Shown: positions 38,938 to 47,235 of the stretch, piece after piece | Position numbering within the stretch: the first letter of the stretch is position 1 | Layout of the letters: every line of letters begins with the position of its first letter | Origin: Yersinia nurmii | GTDB lineage: Bacteria > Pseudomonadota > Gammaproteobacteria > Enterobacterales > Enterobacteriaceae | Direction of reading: 5' to 3' | Length of the DNA stretch: 64,000 nucleotides | Assembly (NCBI RefSeq): GCF_001112925.1 | Contig: NZ_CPYD01000007.1 | Coordinates: 1 to 64,000 of the forward strand | Notes under the pieces: model-generated | Database searches by the model: none | Seen by the model: only the letters and a program-made list of their open reading frames with translations | What the model was told of the DNA's origin: nothing | Translations under genes and position numbers: made by a program

Positions 38938-38985
38938 CGTTTACCGCCAATTGCAGAAATTTGTGCCATATCGAATAAAAGTAAA

Positions 38986-39012
38986 TAAATGTTTCCTAAA
39001 TTCTGCCGATAA
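38986..39012 (+). promoter_or_regulatory. Sigma-28 (FliA) promoter of ycgR
   Basis: TAAATGTT, an 11-base spacer and a perfect GCCGATAA -10 element match the flagellar sigma-28 pattern TAAAGTTT-N11-GCCGATAA. It lies 75 bases before the ycgR start, so ycgR should be expressed with late flagellar genes. Confidence 0.85.
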
Positions 39013-39087
39013 TTTAATTGACGGTTATACTCTTTCCGGTGTTCTCTAGGGTAATTAAATCAAAAAATTCTTGGCGGGGATCGGCAG

Positions 39088-39837
39088 GTGAGTGAGATAT
39101 CGAAAGAACAGTATGTTAAAACGAATCGATTAGCTATTTGCGCAATTTTGCGGGATCTGAAAAAAAATAATACCGCTATTATGGTGACACATTCCCGCGG
39201 GCAATTTATCAGCCGCATTCTGGATGTTCATCCAGATGCTAATCAATTCATTTTTGATTTTGGCAGCGTTGAACGTGAAAATCTGTTGGCACGGGATTCC
39301 GAACAGCTAACTTTTATTGCCGAACCTACTGGCGCCAAAATTGAATTCTCCTGCACCACACAAACAGAGATAACCTATCTCGGTTTACCCGCGTTTAGCA
39401 GCCCGATTCCCGATTCTTTGTACTTTATTCAACGACGCGAATATTTTCGAATCAACATCCCTCAATGGCCACCTTTTTATTGTACTGGCAAGTTTCCTAA
39501 TGGCACCGCTTTTAAGCATACACTCACGGATATCTCTTTGGGCGGTGTAGGTATGTTTGCCAATAAAGACAGTGAGTTGCCGTTGGAAGGGTGTGAGATC
39601 CTTCGCAGCTCTTCGTTGGATCTCGGTGAGTTTGGATCTTTTGATCTGGACCTGCAATTTATACGTGCAGTAGATAAAAAAGTTATTAGCAACAAAGGCG
39701 AAACCGTCACTATGCAGCGCCTGAGTTTTAAATTCCCCAAGTTGTCTCCAATGCAGGAAAAGGGGTTGCAGCGAGCGATCTTTGAGCTGGAAAAGCAGCA
39801 AAGCCTCAAGGCCAGAAAATTTCAGGATGGAATCTAG
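39088..39837 (+). CDS. ycgR: Flagellar brake protein YcgR (PilZ, cyclic-di-GMP receptor)
   Basis: This 249-aa two-domain protein binds cyclic-di-GMP and then slows the flagellar motor. The N-terminal YcgR domain (about 1-110) precedes a PilZ domain with QRREYFRI (R-x-x-x-R) and DISLGGVGMF (D-x-S-x-x-G), both intact. The start is GTG 39088 after GGCGGGGATCGGCAG. It stands alone, away from flagellar clusters, behind a sigma-28 promoter. Confidence 0.93.
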   Translation: MSEISKEQYVKTNRLAICAILRDLKKNNTAIMVTHSRGQFISRILDVHPDANQFIFDFGSVERENLLARDSEQLTFIAEPTGAKIEFSCTTQTEITYLGLPAFSSPIPDSLYFIQRREYFRINIPQWPPFYCTGKFPNGTAFKHTLTDISLGGVGMFANKDSELPLEGCEILRSSSLDLGEFGSFDLDLQFIRAVDKKVISNKGETVTMQRLSFKFPKLSPMQEKGLQRAIFELEKQQSLKARKFQDGI

Positions 39838-39987
39838 CGGCGATCACTGAAGGTGCTTTCTCTCAAATTCTTTTGATTGGAAAAGGTCAATCAGATTCTT
39901 CCTGAGCGATGAAAATTAAAACAGAAAATTATGTTGTATTATCATACGTCTGGCCCAATATTATAAGTTCACTCACAGAGGGGACAA

Positions 39988-40236
39988 ATGATGGGAATTA
40001 GCGAGGAAGAGCATATCCGCCGTCTGACTAATGAAAAAAACTCTGTTGGTCATACGGCGAAGTGGGTTGCAATTATTTCTGCTGTTTATTTTATTATCAT
40101 GCTGTTTTATCAGCAAGAAATGGGTGTTTTGACGCTGGCTGGCGGTATTTTTGTAGTGTCATTTACCATTTGGTTTAAGAAGCGCCAAAAAGTAAAATCT
40201 TATCGAAATCAATTACAGAATTTGGATGGTGAATAA
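39988..40236 (+). CDS. Small inner-membrane protein of unknown function
   Basis: This 82-aa protein has a charged N-terminus (EEEHIRRLTNEKN), two hydrophobic helices (about residues 25-42 and 46-64) separated by a short QQEMG loop, and a basic tail (KKRQKVKSYRNQ). A GAGGGG site precedes ATG 39988. I do not recognise the family. Both ends probably face the cytoplasm. Confidence 0.7.
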   Translation: MMGISEEEHIRRLTNEKNSVGHTAKWVAIISAVYFIIMLFYQQEMGVLTLAGGIFVVSFTIWFKKRQKVKSYRNQLQNLDGE

Positions 40237-40424
40237 CGACCATCCTATTCATGCAGTTAAACTTACCTGCATGAAATCAGTCATGGCCTGATCACCCGCA
40301 GTGTTCAGACTGTATCGAGTCAGTTGATAGGTATTGCAAAAATAGCTTCAAAGCTACTGGCGTCTTTGCTTCGCAGTAAAGATCAATTATTTTATGCTAA
40401 GCCGTTGCCAAGGCGAACACCAAG

Positions 40425-40892
40425 CTATGGCTTATCTAGTGTTTTAGCCATATTGAATCCGGTAACGGTGAATTCGAATTGTTCATACAGTTTTTTGGCT
40501 CGTGGGTTATCTGCCGCTACCCGTAGCTTAATTTCAAAAATTCCCTGTGTGATGAGTTCTGCTTCTAAAGCTTGCAGGCTGGCTTTTCCGAATCCTTGCT
40601 GCTGAAATTCAGACAATATGCAAAAATCCTTAATATAAACCGAAGTGCCGCCGTCATTTAATCCGTACCAAAGATAACCCACTAAACGATAGTTATTTTC
40701 AATCCGGTAAATTTTATTCCCTACCGTATTAATACCGTCTGGTAGTGATTGAACGAAGGATAGTTGAGCTTGATGTCGTGCTTTATCCTGACTGTAGCCG
40801 CAATTAGCACTAAGGTCTTCAGCGTACTCCCCAATAAAGAAATTTCGATAGGCATCCAGTTCTTCTGAAGCCAACTCTCTTAACAGCACCAT
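40425..40892 (-). CDS. GNAT-family N-acetyltransferase
   Basis: This 155-aa acetyltransferase shows the acetyl-CoA loop FQQQGFGKASLQAL and the final core motif AADNPRAKKLYEQFEF. The preceding strand DFCILSEFQ is typical. ATG 40892, behind AGAGGGAAAAAA, is preferred to an upstream in-frame ATG at 40946. The substrate is unknown. Confidence 0.82.
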   Translation of the reverse strand: MVLLRELASEELDAYRNFFIGEYAEDLSANCGYSQDKARHQAQLSFVQSLPDGINTVGNKIYRIENNYRLVGYLWYGLNDGGTSVYIKDFCILSEFQQQGFGKASLQALEAELITQGIFEIKLRVAADNPRAKKLYEQFEFTVTGFNMAKTLDKP

Positions 40893-41208
40893 TTTTTTCC
40901 CTCTATTCGTGATGTTTGGTAAGGGTGGCAAGATCGCCAATTGCATTTCTGTTCATATATAAAATCATTCGTTGAAGCTGTTTATCCTTTGGTTTAAGCC
41001 AACTCTAAAGGTTGTTTTATTAGAGGGCAAAGTTGTCTATATTACTAGCATTTTCAGCCATTCCTTTGGCGAAATAACTTAAATCAATTCCTCCTTAGTT
41101 TCCCCACAATGATTGAGCTTCTTTACTCAGCATTACGTCCGCTTTCATTATTTCGCGCATAATTAATCTCACTGAGCACTGAGAATAATCAGAAAGTTGG
41201 AGCTAAAA
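40893..41208. other. Intergenic region between the acetyltransferase and the DUF1471 gene
   Basis: About 315 bases between two divergent genes have no credible coding sequence. The region is AT-rich and must hold both promoters; no specific operator was identified. Confidence 0.5.
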
Positions 41209-41478
41209 ATGAAACTATTAACCGTTATTACCGCAGCGATTATCGCTACCGCTTCTTTTTCAAGCCTGGCTGCCCAAGAAGTCAATCGCGAACAGGCGAG
41301 CCAATTGCAGGCAATGGGCGTAGTTTCCGTATCCGGCATTAGCGGCTCACCAAGCGACGTTGAGGCCGCATTAAACGCCAAGGCCGTTGCTGACGGCGCC
41401 AGCCATTATCGTGTCATTGGCATCAGTTCCCCCGGTGATTCAAGTAACTATACGGCCAGCGCTGAAATTTATCGCTAA
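41209..41478 (+). CDS. DUF1471 (YdgH/BhsA/McbA-like) periplasmic protein
   Basis: This 89-aa exported protein has a signal peptide ending near SSLAA. The mature part has the DUF1471 pattern: a short strand ending MGVVSVSGISG, a helix (PSDVEAALNAKAVADGASHYRVI) and a final strand YTASAEIYR. Family members such as BhsA and McbA are linked to stress tolerance and biofilm in E. coli. The start ATG 41209 follows TTGGAGC. Confidence 0.85.
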   Translation: MKLLTVITAAIIATASFSSLAAQEVNREQASQLQAMGVVSVSGISGSPSDVEAALNAKAVADGASHYRVIGISSPGDSSNYTASAEIYR

Positions 41479-41530
41479 TCAATAAATTCTTAGCACTTAT
41501 AATATCTCTTAAATTTCGCTGAGGGCGTAA

Positions 41531-41590
41531 GGGTTCCGATTGAAAGTTATAGCTTTAGCAGGCTGTAGCTTCCAATCGGGACCCTTTTTA
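41531..41590 (+). terminator. Terminator after the DUF1471 gene
   Basis: GGGTTCCGATTG and CAATCGGGACCC form a long outer stem with one G-T pair. An inner imperfect stem forms around AGCTTTAGCAGGCTGTAGCT. CTTTTTA follows. It is an unusually tall terminator-like structure. Confidence 0.75.
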
Positions 41591-41744
41591 TTTGCCGATT
41601 TTGATTATCCAAAATTAACCGAATGATATTTCGGCTAGGAAAAAAAACGCTTTGTATGGCGGTAATAGGCTATTTTTGTTACGAAAAAAATAACCGACTC
41701 TTAGAACAATCTTAAAGAGATATTCCGGTTTTTAAGGTGTTATT

Positions 41745-42341
41745 GTGGTCTATCCGGACTTAATGGGACAGGCTATGTTAAACACCGTGCGACGTAATTT
41801 TAAAAGTCAGTTCTCATATATTCAGCGGTTCATTGCCTCACCGCGTACTGTTGGCACTTTGGCGCCTTCATCTCCTTGGCTGTGCCAAACCATGCTGAAT
41901 CAGGTTGAGTGGATACCGGCGATGACAATCGCGGAATTAGGGGCTGCGGATGGTGTTTTGACTCGGCGGATTTTATCGCGAATGGAAAAGGATGCGAGGC
42001 TACAGGCCTATGAGATCCAATCTCACTTTATTGATGAATTGAATAAAATTGACGATCCGCGTTTACAGGTTGCGGCGCGTTCGGCAGAGCTGTTGGATTT
42101 ACATTACGACGCCATTTTCTGTTGCCTGCCTTTACTGTCTATACCAACCAAAATCAGCATGAAAATATTGCAGCAAACTCAACAAAGATTACGGCAACGC
42201 AATGGGGCATTGATACTGTTTCAATATAGCCATTTGTCCGAGCCTTTGTTATCTCGCTATTTTACCTGGAAGAAAATCCGCGTAGTCAGAAATTTCCCTC
42301 CCGCCTTAGTTTATATCTGCCAGCCTCGTGAACTTTGTTAA
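41745..42341 (+). CDS. Class I methyltransferase, phospholipid N-methyltransferase-like
   Basis: This 198-aa protein has a SAM-binding loop IAELGAADGVLTRRIL and the acidic residue after strand 2 in QAYEIQSHF. FIASPRTVGTLAPSSPWLCQTM at the start resembles PmtA-type phosphatidylethanolamine methyltransferases and related rRNA dimethylase-like proteins. The actual substrate is unknown. The start is unsettled: GTG 41745 follows AAGGTGTTATT, while ATGs at 41763 and 41775 are alternatives. A terminator follows. Confidence 0.7.
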   Translation: MVYPDLMGQAMLNTVRRNFKSQFSYIQRFIASPRTVGTLAPSSPWLCQTMLNQVEWIPAMTIAELGAADGVLTRRILSRMEKDARLQAYEIQSHFIDELNKIDDPRLQVAARSAELLDLHYDAIFCCLPLLSIPTKISMKILQQTQQRLRQRNGALILFQYSHLSEPLLSRYFTWKKIRVVRNFPPALVYICQPRELC

Positions 42342-42399
42342 TCAAAGGGAGCAGTATGGAATACAGATTAATGGTCAAACAGAAACATAAAATAGTTTA

Positions 42400-42430
42400 G
42401 AGGAATGCTTCACCGGGCATTCCTCTTTTT
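42400..42430 (+). terminator. Terminator after the methyltransferase gene
   Basis: The stem GAGGAATGC/GCATTCCTC with an 8-base loop is followed by TTTTT. Confidence 0.85.
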
Positions 42431-42461
42431 GTGTTTTATTGATTTCAAATAAATTGAAAAT

Positions 42462-42480
42462 GCAAGTGATAACCATTATC
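42462..42480. promoter_or_regulatory. Fur box upstream of the siderophore genes
   Basis: GCAAGTGATAACCATTATC matches the 19-bp Fur consensus GATAATGATAATCATTATC at 15 positions. It lies 31 bases before the binding-protein start, so iron should repress the operon. Confidence 0.82.
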
Positions 42481-42511
42481 ATGCGCGATTATTTGTTTTT
42501 AGTGAAGCATC

Positions 42512-43633
42512 ATGGGAATAATTTCAAGAATATTAATAACCTGCCTGTTATTAATGTCATTTAACGCTCAGGCAAAAAACCTCAAGGATATTATGGGGCG
42601 TCAGGTTGCGGTACCTGAGAATCCCCAGCGCATAATTTTAGGCGAGAGCCGAATGCTCTATACCTTAGCGTTACTTGAAGAGGGCAATCCGGCTCAGCGA
42701 ATTATCGGCTGGCCGGGGGATTTAGCCTATTACGATGCTCAAAGTTGGCAGCAATACGTTGAGAAATTCCCTGATATTGAAAAAGTACCCATGATCGCGC
42801 AAGGGAATATCCGCCAGATAAACGTCGAGAAAATCATAGAGCTTCATCCCGACGTGGTGGTGTTGCCGCGCTTTGCCAAAAATGATGCCGATGAAGAAGT
42901 CATGCTTAGCGGATTATCCAAGGCCGGTATCCCAGTGGTGTACGTCGATTTACGTGTCGATATGCTAAATAACACGGTTCCTAGCATCCGATTATTGGGG
43001 GAGTTACTGAACCGCCAAGCGAGAGCAGAGCAGTTCATCAATTTTTATCAGCAACATATGCAGGTTATCCAACAACGGCTGGCACAACATCAGGGGCCGA
43101 AGCCCACGGTGATGCTTCAGTTGCATTTGGGGCGTAGAGAAAGCTGCTGTACTACCGCTTCCCGCGGTAGCCTCGGCGATTTGATTGATTTCGCCGGCGG
43201 GGACAATATTGCTCGCTCGCGAATTAAAACGGTCTACGGCGAGCTGAATCCTGAAACCATTCTGATGGCCAACCCAGACGTTTATATTGCTACCGGTATG
43301 GCTGGCCCAACGGGTAAGCGTCTTTCTAGCCTGCAATTAGGACCGATGGTGAGCGCCAGCCAGGCTCAGCACAGTTTTCAGCAGTTAATGGCTGGGCAGC
43401 CCATCATTTCTCACTTGAATGCTGTTCAGCAGCACCGGGCTTACAGCATGTGGCACAACTTTTATCTTAGCCCTTACCACGTTGTGGCGGTGGAGATGTT
43501 TGCCAAAGCGTTTTACCCCGATCTTTTTGCCGATATCGACCCACAAAAAACATTCCAACAATTATATGAACAATTTTTGCCGTTAACTTTTTCAGGGACT
43601 TATTGGAGTAACTTCAACAATGATAATCAGTGA
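42512..43633 (+). CDS. Iron-siderophore ABC transporter substrate-binding protein
   Basis: This 373-aa periplasmic protein has a signal peptide (to about ...FNAQA). The family opening KDIMGRQVAVPENPQRIIL, the segment IIELHPDVVVLPRF, and SLGDLIDFAGGDNIA mark it as a helical-backbone metal-chelate receptor (BtuF/FhuD/FepB class). Its stop overlaps the start of the TonB receptor by 14 bases, so both are co-translated and probably handle the same siderophore. No permease or ATPase gene is adjacent. Confidence 0.88.
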   Translation: MGIISRILITCLLLMSFNAQAKNLKDIMGRQVAVPENPQRIILGESRMLYTLALLEEGNPAQRIIGWPGDLAYYDAQSWQQYVEKFPDIEKVPMIAQGNIRQINVEKIIELHPDVVVLPRFAKNDADEEVMLSGLSKAGIPVVYVDLRVDMLNNTVPSIRLLGELLNRQARAEQFINFYQQHMQVIQQRLAQHQGPKPTVMLQLHLGRRESCCTTASRGSLGDLIDFAGGDNIARSRIKTVYGELNPETILMANPDVYIATGMAGPTGKRLSSLQLGPMVSASQAQHSFQQLMAGQPIISHLNAVQQHRAYSMWHNFYLSPYHVVAVEMFAKAFYPDLFADIDPQKTFQQLYEQFLPLTFSGTYWSNFNNDNQ

Positions 43634-45746
43634 TATTCGTCGCTTGCATTGGCTTAGTCTGCCTTTGCTGGTAGCGATGCCAGCCGCTCAAGCTGAAACT
43701 GTGCCGCACAGTGAAAACAACAAAATGGTAGTGATTGGCCAGCTTAGCGAAGAAGATTCCGATAGCTATCAGCCCACCACATCAACGACCGGAACGCGAA
43801 CCTCAACCAACTTGTTAAATGTACCGCAGGCGGTCAATGTGGTTGCTCCGCAGGTATTGCGCGATCAGGCGGTGAGAAGTATTGATGAAGCGTTATATAA
43901 CGTCAGCGGTATCACGCAGTCCAATACGTTGGGCGGGACGCAGGATGCGCTGATGAAACGCGGCTTTGGCGATAATCGCGACGGATCGATTTTACGGGAT
44001 GGCGTTCGTTCGGCTCAGGCGCGTAATTTCACGCCGACTACCGAGCGGGTAGAAGTGTTGAAAGGGCCAGCCTCAATGCTGTACGGAATGGGTGAGCCGG
44101 GCGGCGTTATTAACGTTATCACTAAGAAACCGCGGCTGGTGCAGCGTACTCATGTAGAAGGTTGGGGCAGCAGTTTTAACGGTGGCGGCGGTCAGTTAGA
44201 TGTGACCGGCCCGCTGGGGCAATCCGGCTTTGCTTACCGTATGATTGTCGATCACGATGAAACCGATTATTGGCGTAACTTTGGTCGTAATCGTCAAACG
44301 GTTATCGCCCCTTCACTGATGTGGTATGGCGAAACGACAACCGTGCGTTTGGCCTACGAACATATGGAATACCTCACGCCTTTCGATCGCGGCACCATTA
44401 TTGATTCACGCACCGGCAAACCGGTCGATACGCCACGTAAACGTCGTTTCGACGAACCTTTCAACGCTACGCGCGGCGATCAGGACAACATTACGCTACA
44501 GATAGATCAGGAGCTGAATGACAGCTGGAAAGGCTCTCTGACCTATGCTTATAACCGTAATCGTTATAGCGATAATCAGGCTCGGGCACTGTCTCTGAAT
44601 GAAAATACCGGTGCACTAACCCGCCAGGCTGACGCCACCGCCAGTGCAGTGAGCCGTGCACAAGCGGTGCAGGCAACCTTGAACGGAGATTTGACTTGGG
44701 GAAGCGTAGGGCATCAAGTCTTGGTCGGATTTGATTATGAAGATAACCGCACCTATCGTGGCGATATGATTCGCGGTAAGAAAAACGCCGATTTTAATAT
44801 TTATGATCCGATTTACGGTTTGATGCAGCCTTCAACGCTGGTGAGTGCCAAAGACAGCGATCAGCGTGAAAATCTTAAAAGTTACGGCTGGTTTGCGCAG
44901 GATTCTATTGAATTAGGTGATAAATGGATTTTGTTAGCCGGGCTGCGTTATGACAGTTTTGACGTTTTTGCTGGCAAAGGGCGCCCGTTTATCATCAATA
45001 CGCAGAGTTCAGATAGCAAATTGATCCCACGCACCGGCGTGGTGTACAAGTTGACGCCAGAAGTGTCTTTGTACGGTAGTTATAGCGAATCCTTCAAACC
45101 CAACTCATCTATTGCGACCCAAATCGGTGAATTGCCGCCGGAGCAGGGGCAATCCTGGGAAGTGGGAAGCAAGGTCGAAATGGCCAACGGAGTGACCGGA
45201 ACTCTGGCATTGTTTGATATTGCCAAACGTAATGTCATGGTGAATGAGCTTATCGGCACTGAAACTGTGACCCGAACCGCAGGTCGCGTACGCTCGCAGG
45301 GCGTAGAGCTGGATGTGGCGGGGCAGTTGACCGATAGCGTCAGCGCCGTTGCGACCTATGCCTACACCGATGCACGGGTGACGGAAGATCCGAAAAATAA
45401 AGGCAATCAGATGGCGAACGTGGCACGCAACAGCGCTTCCTTGTTCCTTACCAAAGAAATGGGTTCTACCGGACTGTATGGTGGGGACGACTTACGGCTT
45501 GGCGCAGGTGTGCGTTATGTTGGAAAGCGTGCGGGAGATGCAGCAAACAGTTTTACTCTGGGCGACTATACCGTGGCAGATGCCTTTATCGCTTATACCT
45601 TGCCAATTCAGAATTACCGCGTGAAATGGCAACTTAATGTGAAAAATCTGTTCGATACGACCTACTATCCTTCCAGTGGTAACAGTTATCGCGTGGCGAT
45701 AGGCGAGCCGCGGCAGTTGGTGTTGAGGGCGAGCGTAGATTTTTGA
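43620..45746 (+). CDS. TonB-dependent siderophore receptor
   Basis: This 708-aa outer-membrane protein has a signal peptide (to about ...PAAQA). A TonB box-like stretch (KMVVIGQ) precedes the plug, which shows NVPQAVNVVAPQVLRDQ, ALYNVSGITQ, RGFGDNRDGSILRDGVR and VEVLKGPASMLYGMGEPGGVINVITKKP. A 22-strand barrel follows, ending VLRASVDF with the usual terminal Phe. The layout is that of ferrichrome and hydroxamate receptors (FcuA/FhuA/FoxA class), but the ligand is not certain. It is in a Fur-controlled operon with the binding protein. Confidence 0.92.
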   Translation: MIISDIRRLHWLSLPLLVAMPAAQAETVPHSENNKMVVIGQLSEEDSDSYQPTTSTTGTRTSTNLLNVPQAVNVVAPQVLRDQAVRSIDEALYNVSGITQSNTLGGTQDALMKRGFGDNRDGSILRDGVRSAQARNFTPTTERVEVLKGPASMLYGMGEPGGVINVITKKPRLVQRTHVEGWGSSFNGGGGQLDVTGPLGQSGFAYRMIVDHDETDYWRNFGRNRQTVIAPSLMWYGETTTVRLAYEHMEYLTPFDRGTIIDSRTGKPVDTPRKRRFDEPFNATRGDQDNITLQIDQELNDSWKGSLTYAYNRNRYSDNQARALSLNENTGALTRQADATASAVSRAQAVQATLNGDLTWGSVGHQVLVGFDYEDNRTYRGDMIRGKKNADFNIYDPIYGLMQPSTLVSAKDSDQRENLKSYGWFAQDSIELGDKWILLAGLRYDSFDVFAGKGRPFIINTQSSDSKLIPRTGVVYKLTPEVSLYGSYSESFKPNSSIATQIGELPPEQGQSWEVGSKVEMANGVTGTLALFDIAKRNVMVNELIGTETVTRTAGRVRSQGVELDVAGQLTDSVSAVATYAYTDARVTEDPKNKGNQMANVARNSASLFLTKEMGSTGLYGGDDLRLGAGVRYVGKRAGDAANSFTLGDYTVADAFIAYTLPIQNYRVKWQLNVKNLFDTTYYPSSGNSYRVAIGEPRQLVLRASVDF

Positions 45747-45801
45747 TACAAATGCCCCTCAGGTTATTGAGGAGTACTTGAAAATAAGGTGTATCGTATA
45801 A

Positions 45802-45817
45802 TTTACGATTTCGTAAA
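45802..45817. promoter_or_regulatory. Palindrome in the aroL promoter region
   Basis: TTTACGATTTCGTAAA is a perfect inverted repeat (7-bp arms, 2-base centre). It overlaps the end of a TATAAT element at 45797-45802 that could be the aroL -10. The arms resemble half-sites of the TyrR box (TGTAAA-N6-TTTACA) but in the wrong order, so the regulator is unclear. Confidence 0.45.
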
Positions 45818-45969
45818 GTTTGCACTACTACTAATTACAGGTATTATTTGCTTTGGCTGTCGATAAGCCAGCAAATGTTTACTTTCTATGGGACCGGTCC
45901 ATGGTGGTGACCGGTTTTTTAATGCATAAACCTTATCCAGAGAATTTGATGCAAAAGGACGATCAGGCA

Positions 45970-46494
45970 ATGACTCGAACTATCTTTATGGTAGGTGCAC
46001 GCGGTGCGGGTAAAACAACGGTAGGGAAAGCGTTGGCGCAGGCGTTGGGATATCAATTTATCGACACAGATTTATTTATGCAGCAAGGCAGCCAGCTCAC
46101 GGTGGCAGAAGTGGTCGCCAAAGAGGGTTGGAAAGGGTTCAGGCTGCGGGAAAGTTTGGCATTACAGGAAGTTACTGCACCTAAAACTGTGGTGGCTACC
46201 GGAGGCGGCGCGGTACTCGCGGCAGAGAATCGGGCCTTTATGCATCGTCAAGGGATAGTGATTTACCTGCGTGCGCCAGCGGATATTTTGGCCGAGAGAT
46301 TAGCCGAGGAGCCTGAAGACGCGCAGCGGCCAAGTTTGACGGGTAAACCTATTGCTGAAGAAATACAGGATGTACTGGCTGTTCGGGAGGCGATGTATCA
46401 AGAGGTTGCCCATTATGTCCTTGATGCCAGTCAGGACCCACGGTCAGTGGTACAACAAATTCTGGAATTATTGGCTGATGCTACGGTGAAATAA
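45970..46494 (+). CDS. aroL: Shikimate kinase II
   Basis: This 174-aa kinase phosphorylates shikimate at O3 in chorismate synthesis. The P-loop is [12 protein letters not shown], followed by shikimate-binding Asp in [14 protein letters not shown] and TGGGAVL, and the lid [11 protein letters not shown] 45970 is chosen by family length; the frame is open upstream to 45853. It stands where E. coli aroL precedes aroM. Confidence 0.93.
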   Translation: MTRTIFMVGARGAGKTTVGKALAQALGYQFIDTDLFMQQGSQLTVAEVVAKEGWKGFRLRESLALQEVTAPKTVVATGGGAVLAAENRAFMHRQGIVIYLRAPADILAERLAEEPEDAQRPSLTGKPIAEEIQDVLAVREAMYQEVAHYVLDASQDPRSVVQQILELLADATVK

Positions 46495-46523
46495 TTGGCT
46501 ACAGGTGAAAATTTGAGTTAACG

Positions 46524-46544
46524 CGGCGATTTATCGCCGTTTTT
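46524..46544 (+). terminator. Terminator of aroL
   Basis: The stem CGGCGA/TCGCCG with loop TTTA is followed by five T, 30 bases after the aroL stop. Confidence 0.85.
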
Positions 46545-46725
46545 CATTTCTATCAACGGTGTTTCATCACAAGAGCCGTTAGTCAGGTGAGTGGCATGTT
46601 TTTGCCGTGACTTTTCTCGTCATTATTGTCTGGGTTGTATAGCAGGAGTACAATTATATCCCACGTAATAATTTCAGCGTAAATCCTCTGTTTACCTGCA
46701 TCGGATGCCAATTAAGGCGAGACTG

Positions 46726-46842
46726 ATGAGACATATCAAGCTTTATCTTCGTCAACACAGTAATTTCATGCCGGCTTTCTGGTCGATTTCAATCATCGTA
46801 TTTGAAGCTTCATTGGCCGTTTATATCTTACGTAATCTTTGA
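46726..46842 (+). CDS. Candidate 38-aa single-helix membrane protein
   Basis: The frame begins ATG 46726 after AAGGCGAG, a good ribosome site at ordinary spacing. It encodes a basic N-terminus (MRHIKLYLRQHSNF), a hydrophobic helix (about residues 16-36) and ends YILRNL. It sits alone between the aroL terminator and the IclR gene. I do not recognise it, and so short a frame could arise by chance. The ribosome site and topology make it worth listing. Confidence 0.5.
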   Translation: MRHIKLYLRQHSNFMPAFWSISIIVFEASLAVYILRNL

Positions 46843-47235
46843 CTGATACGCCTGACCTTCGGTTGTACTAAAATCGTGAACGGTGTTTTAGTCAATATTT
46901 TCAGTAAAGCCTATATTTTCAGCAAAGATATTGTGGGGAAGGCGTTATTTAGTTTCTACAGGTAATTAAATATCAGAGCATTATTTTCATAATTTTGAGT
47001 AATTATATCTTTGCGGTTATCAGCGTTTTATCCTGCCACTCCGTAATTAATGAGCGTTAAACTTGTTCTTTTTCGTTTTTCTTCGATAAAAACTTCAATG
47101 TTTCATTATAAAATATGTGCATTAGCTAATTATTTTAATTTAAATTAAATAAAAAACTTGACGATGTGATAGAAGGCTTCTAGTTTTATTTCATTCAATC
47201 GGGAACTTAGTTTCATATATTGGAACTCATTTAAA
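46843..47235. other. AT-rich gap upstream of the IclR gene
   Basis: Nearly 400 bases with no credible gene, and strongly AT-rich towards the 3' end. It presumably contains the promoter of the IclR-type regulator. No clear operator was recognised. Confidence 0.5.

Noticed and set aside
38885-39087. A tRNA-Thr gene or prophage attachment site after proA, as in E. coli
   Set aside because: No cloverleaf or T-loop signature was found in this interval.
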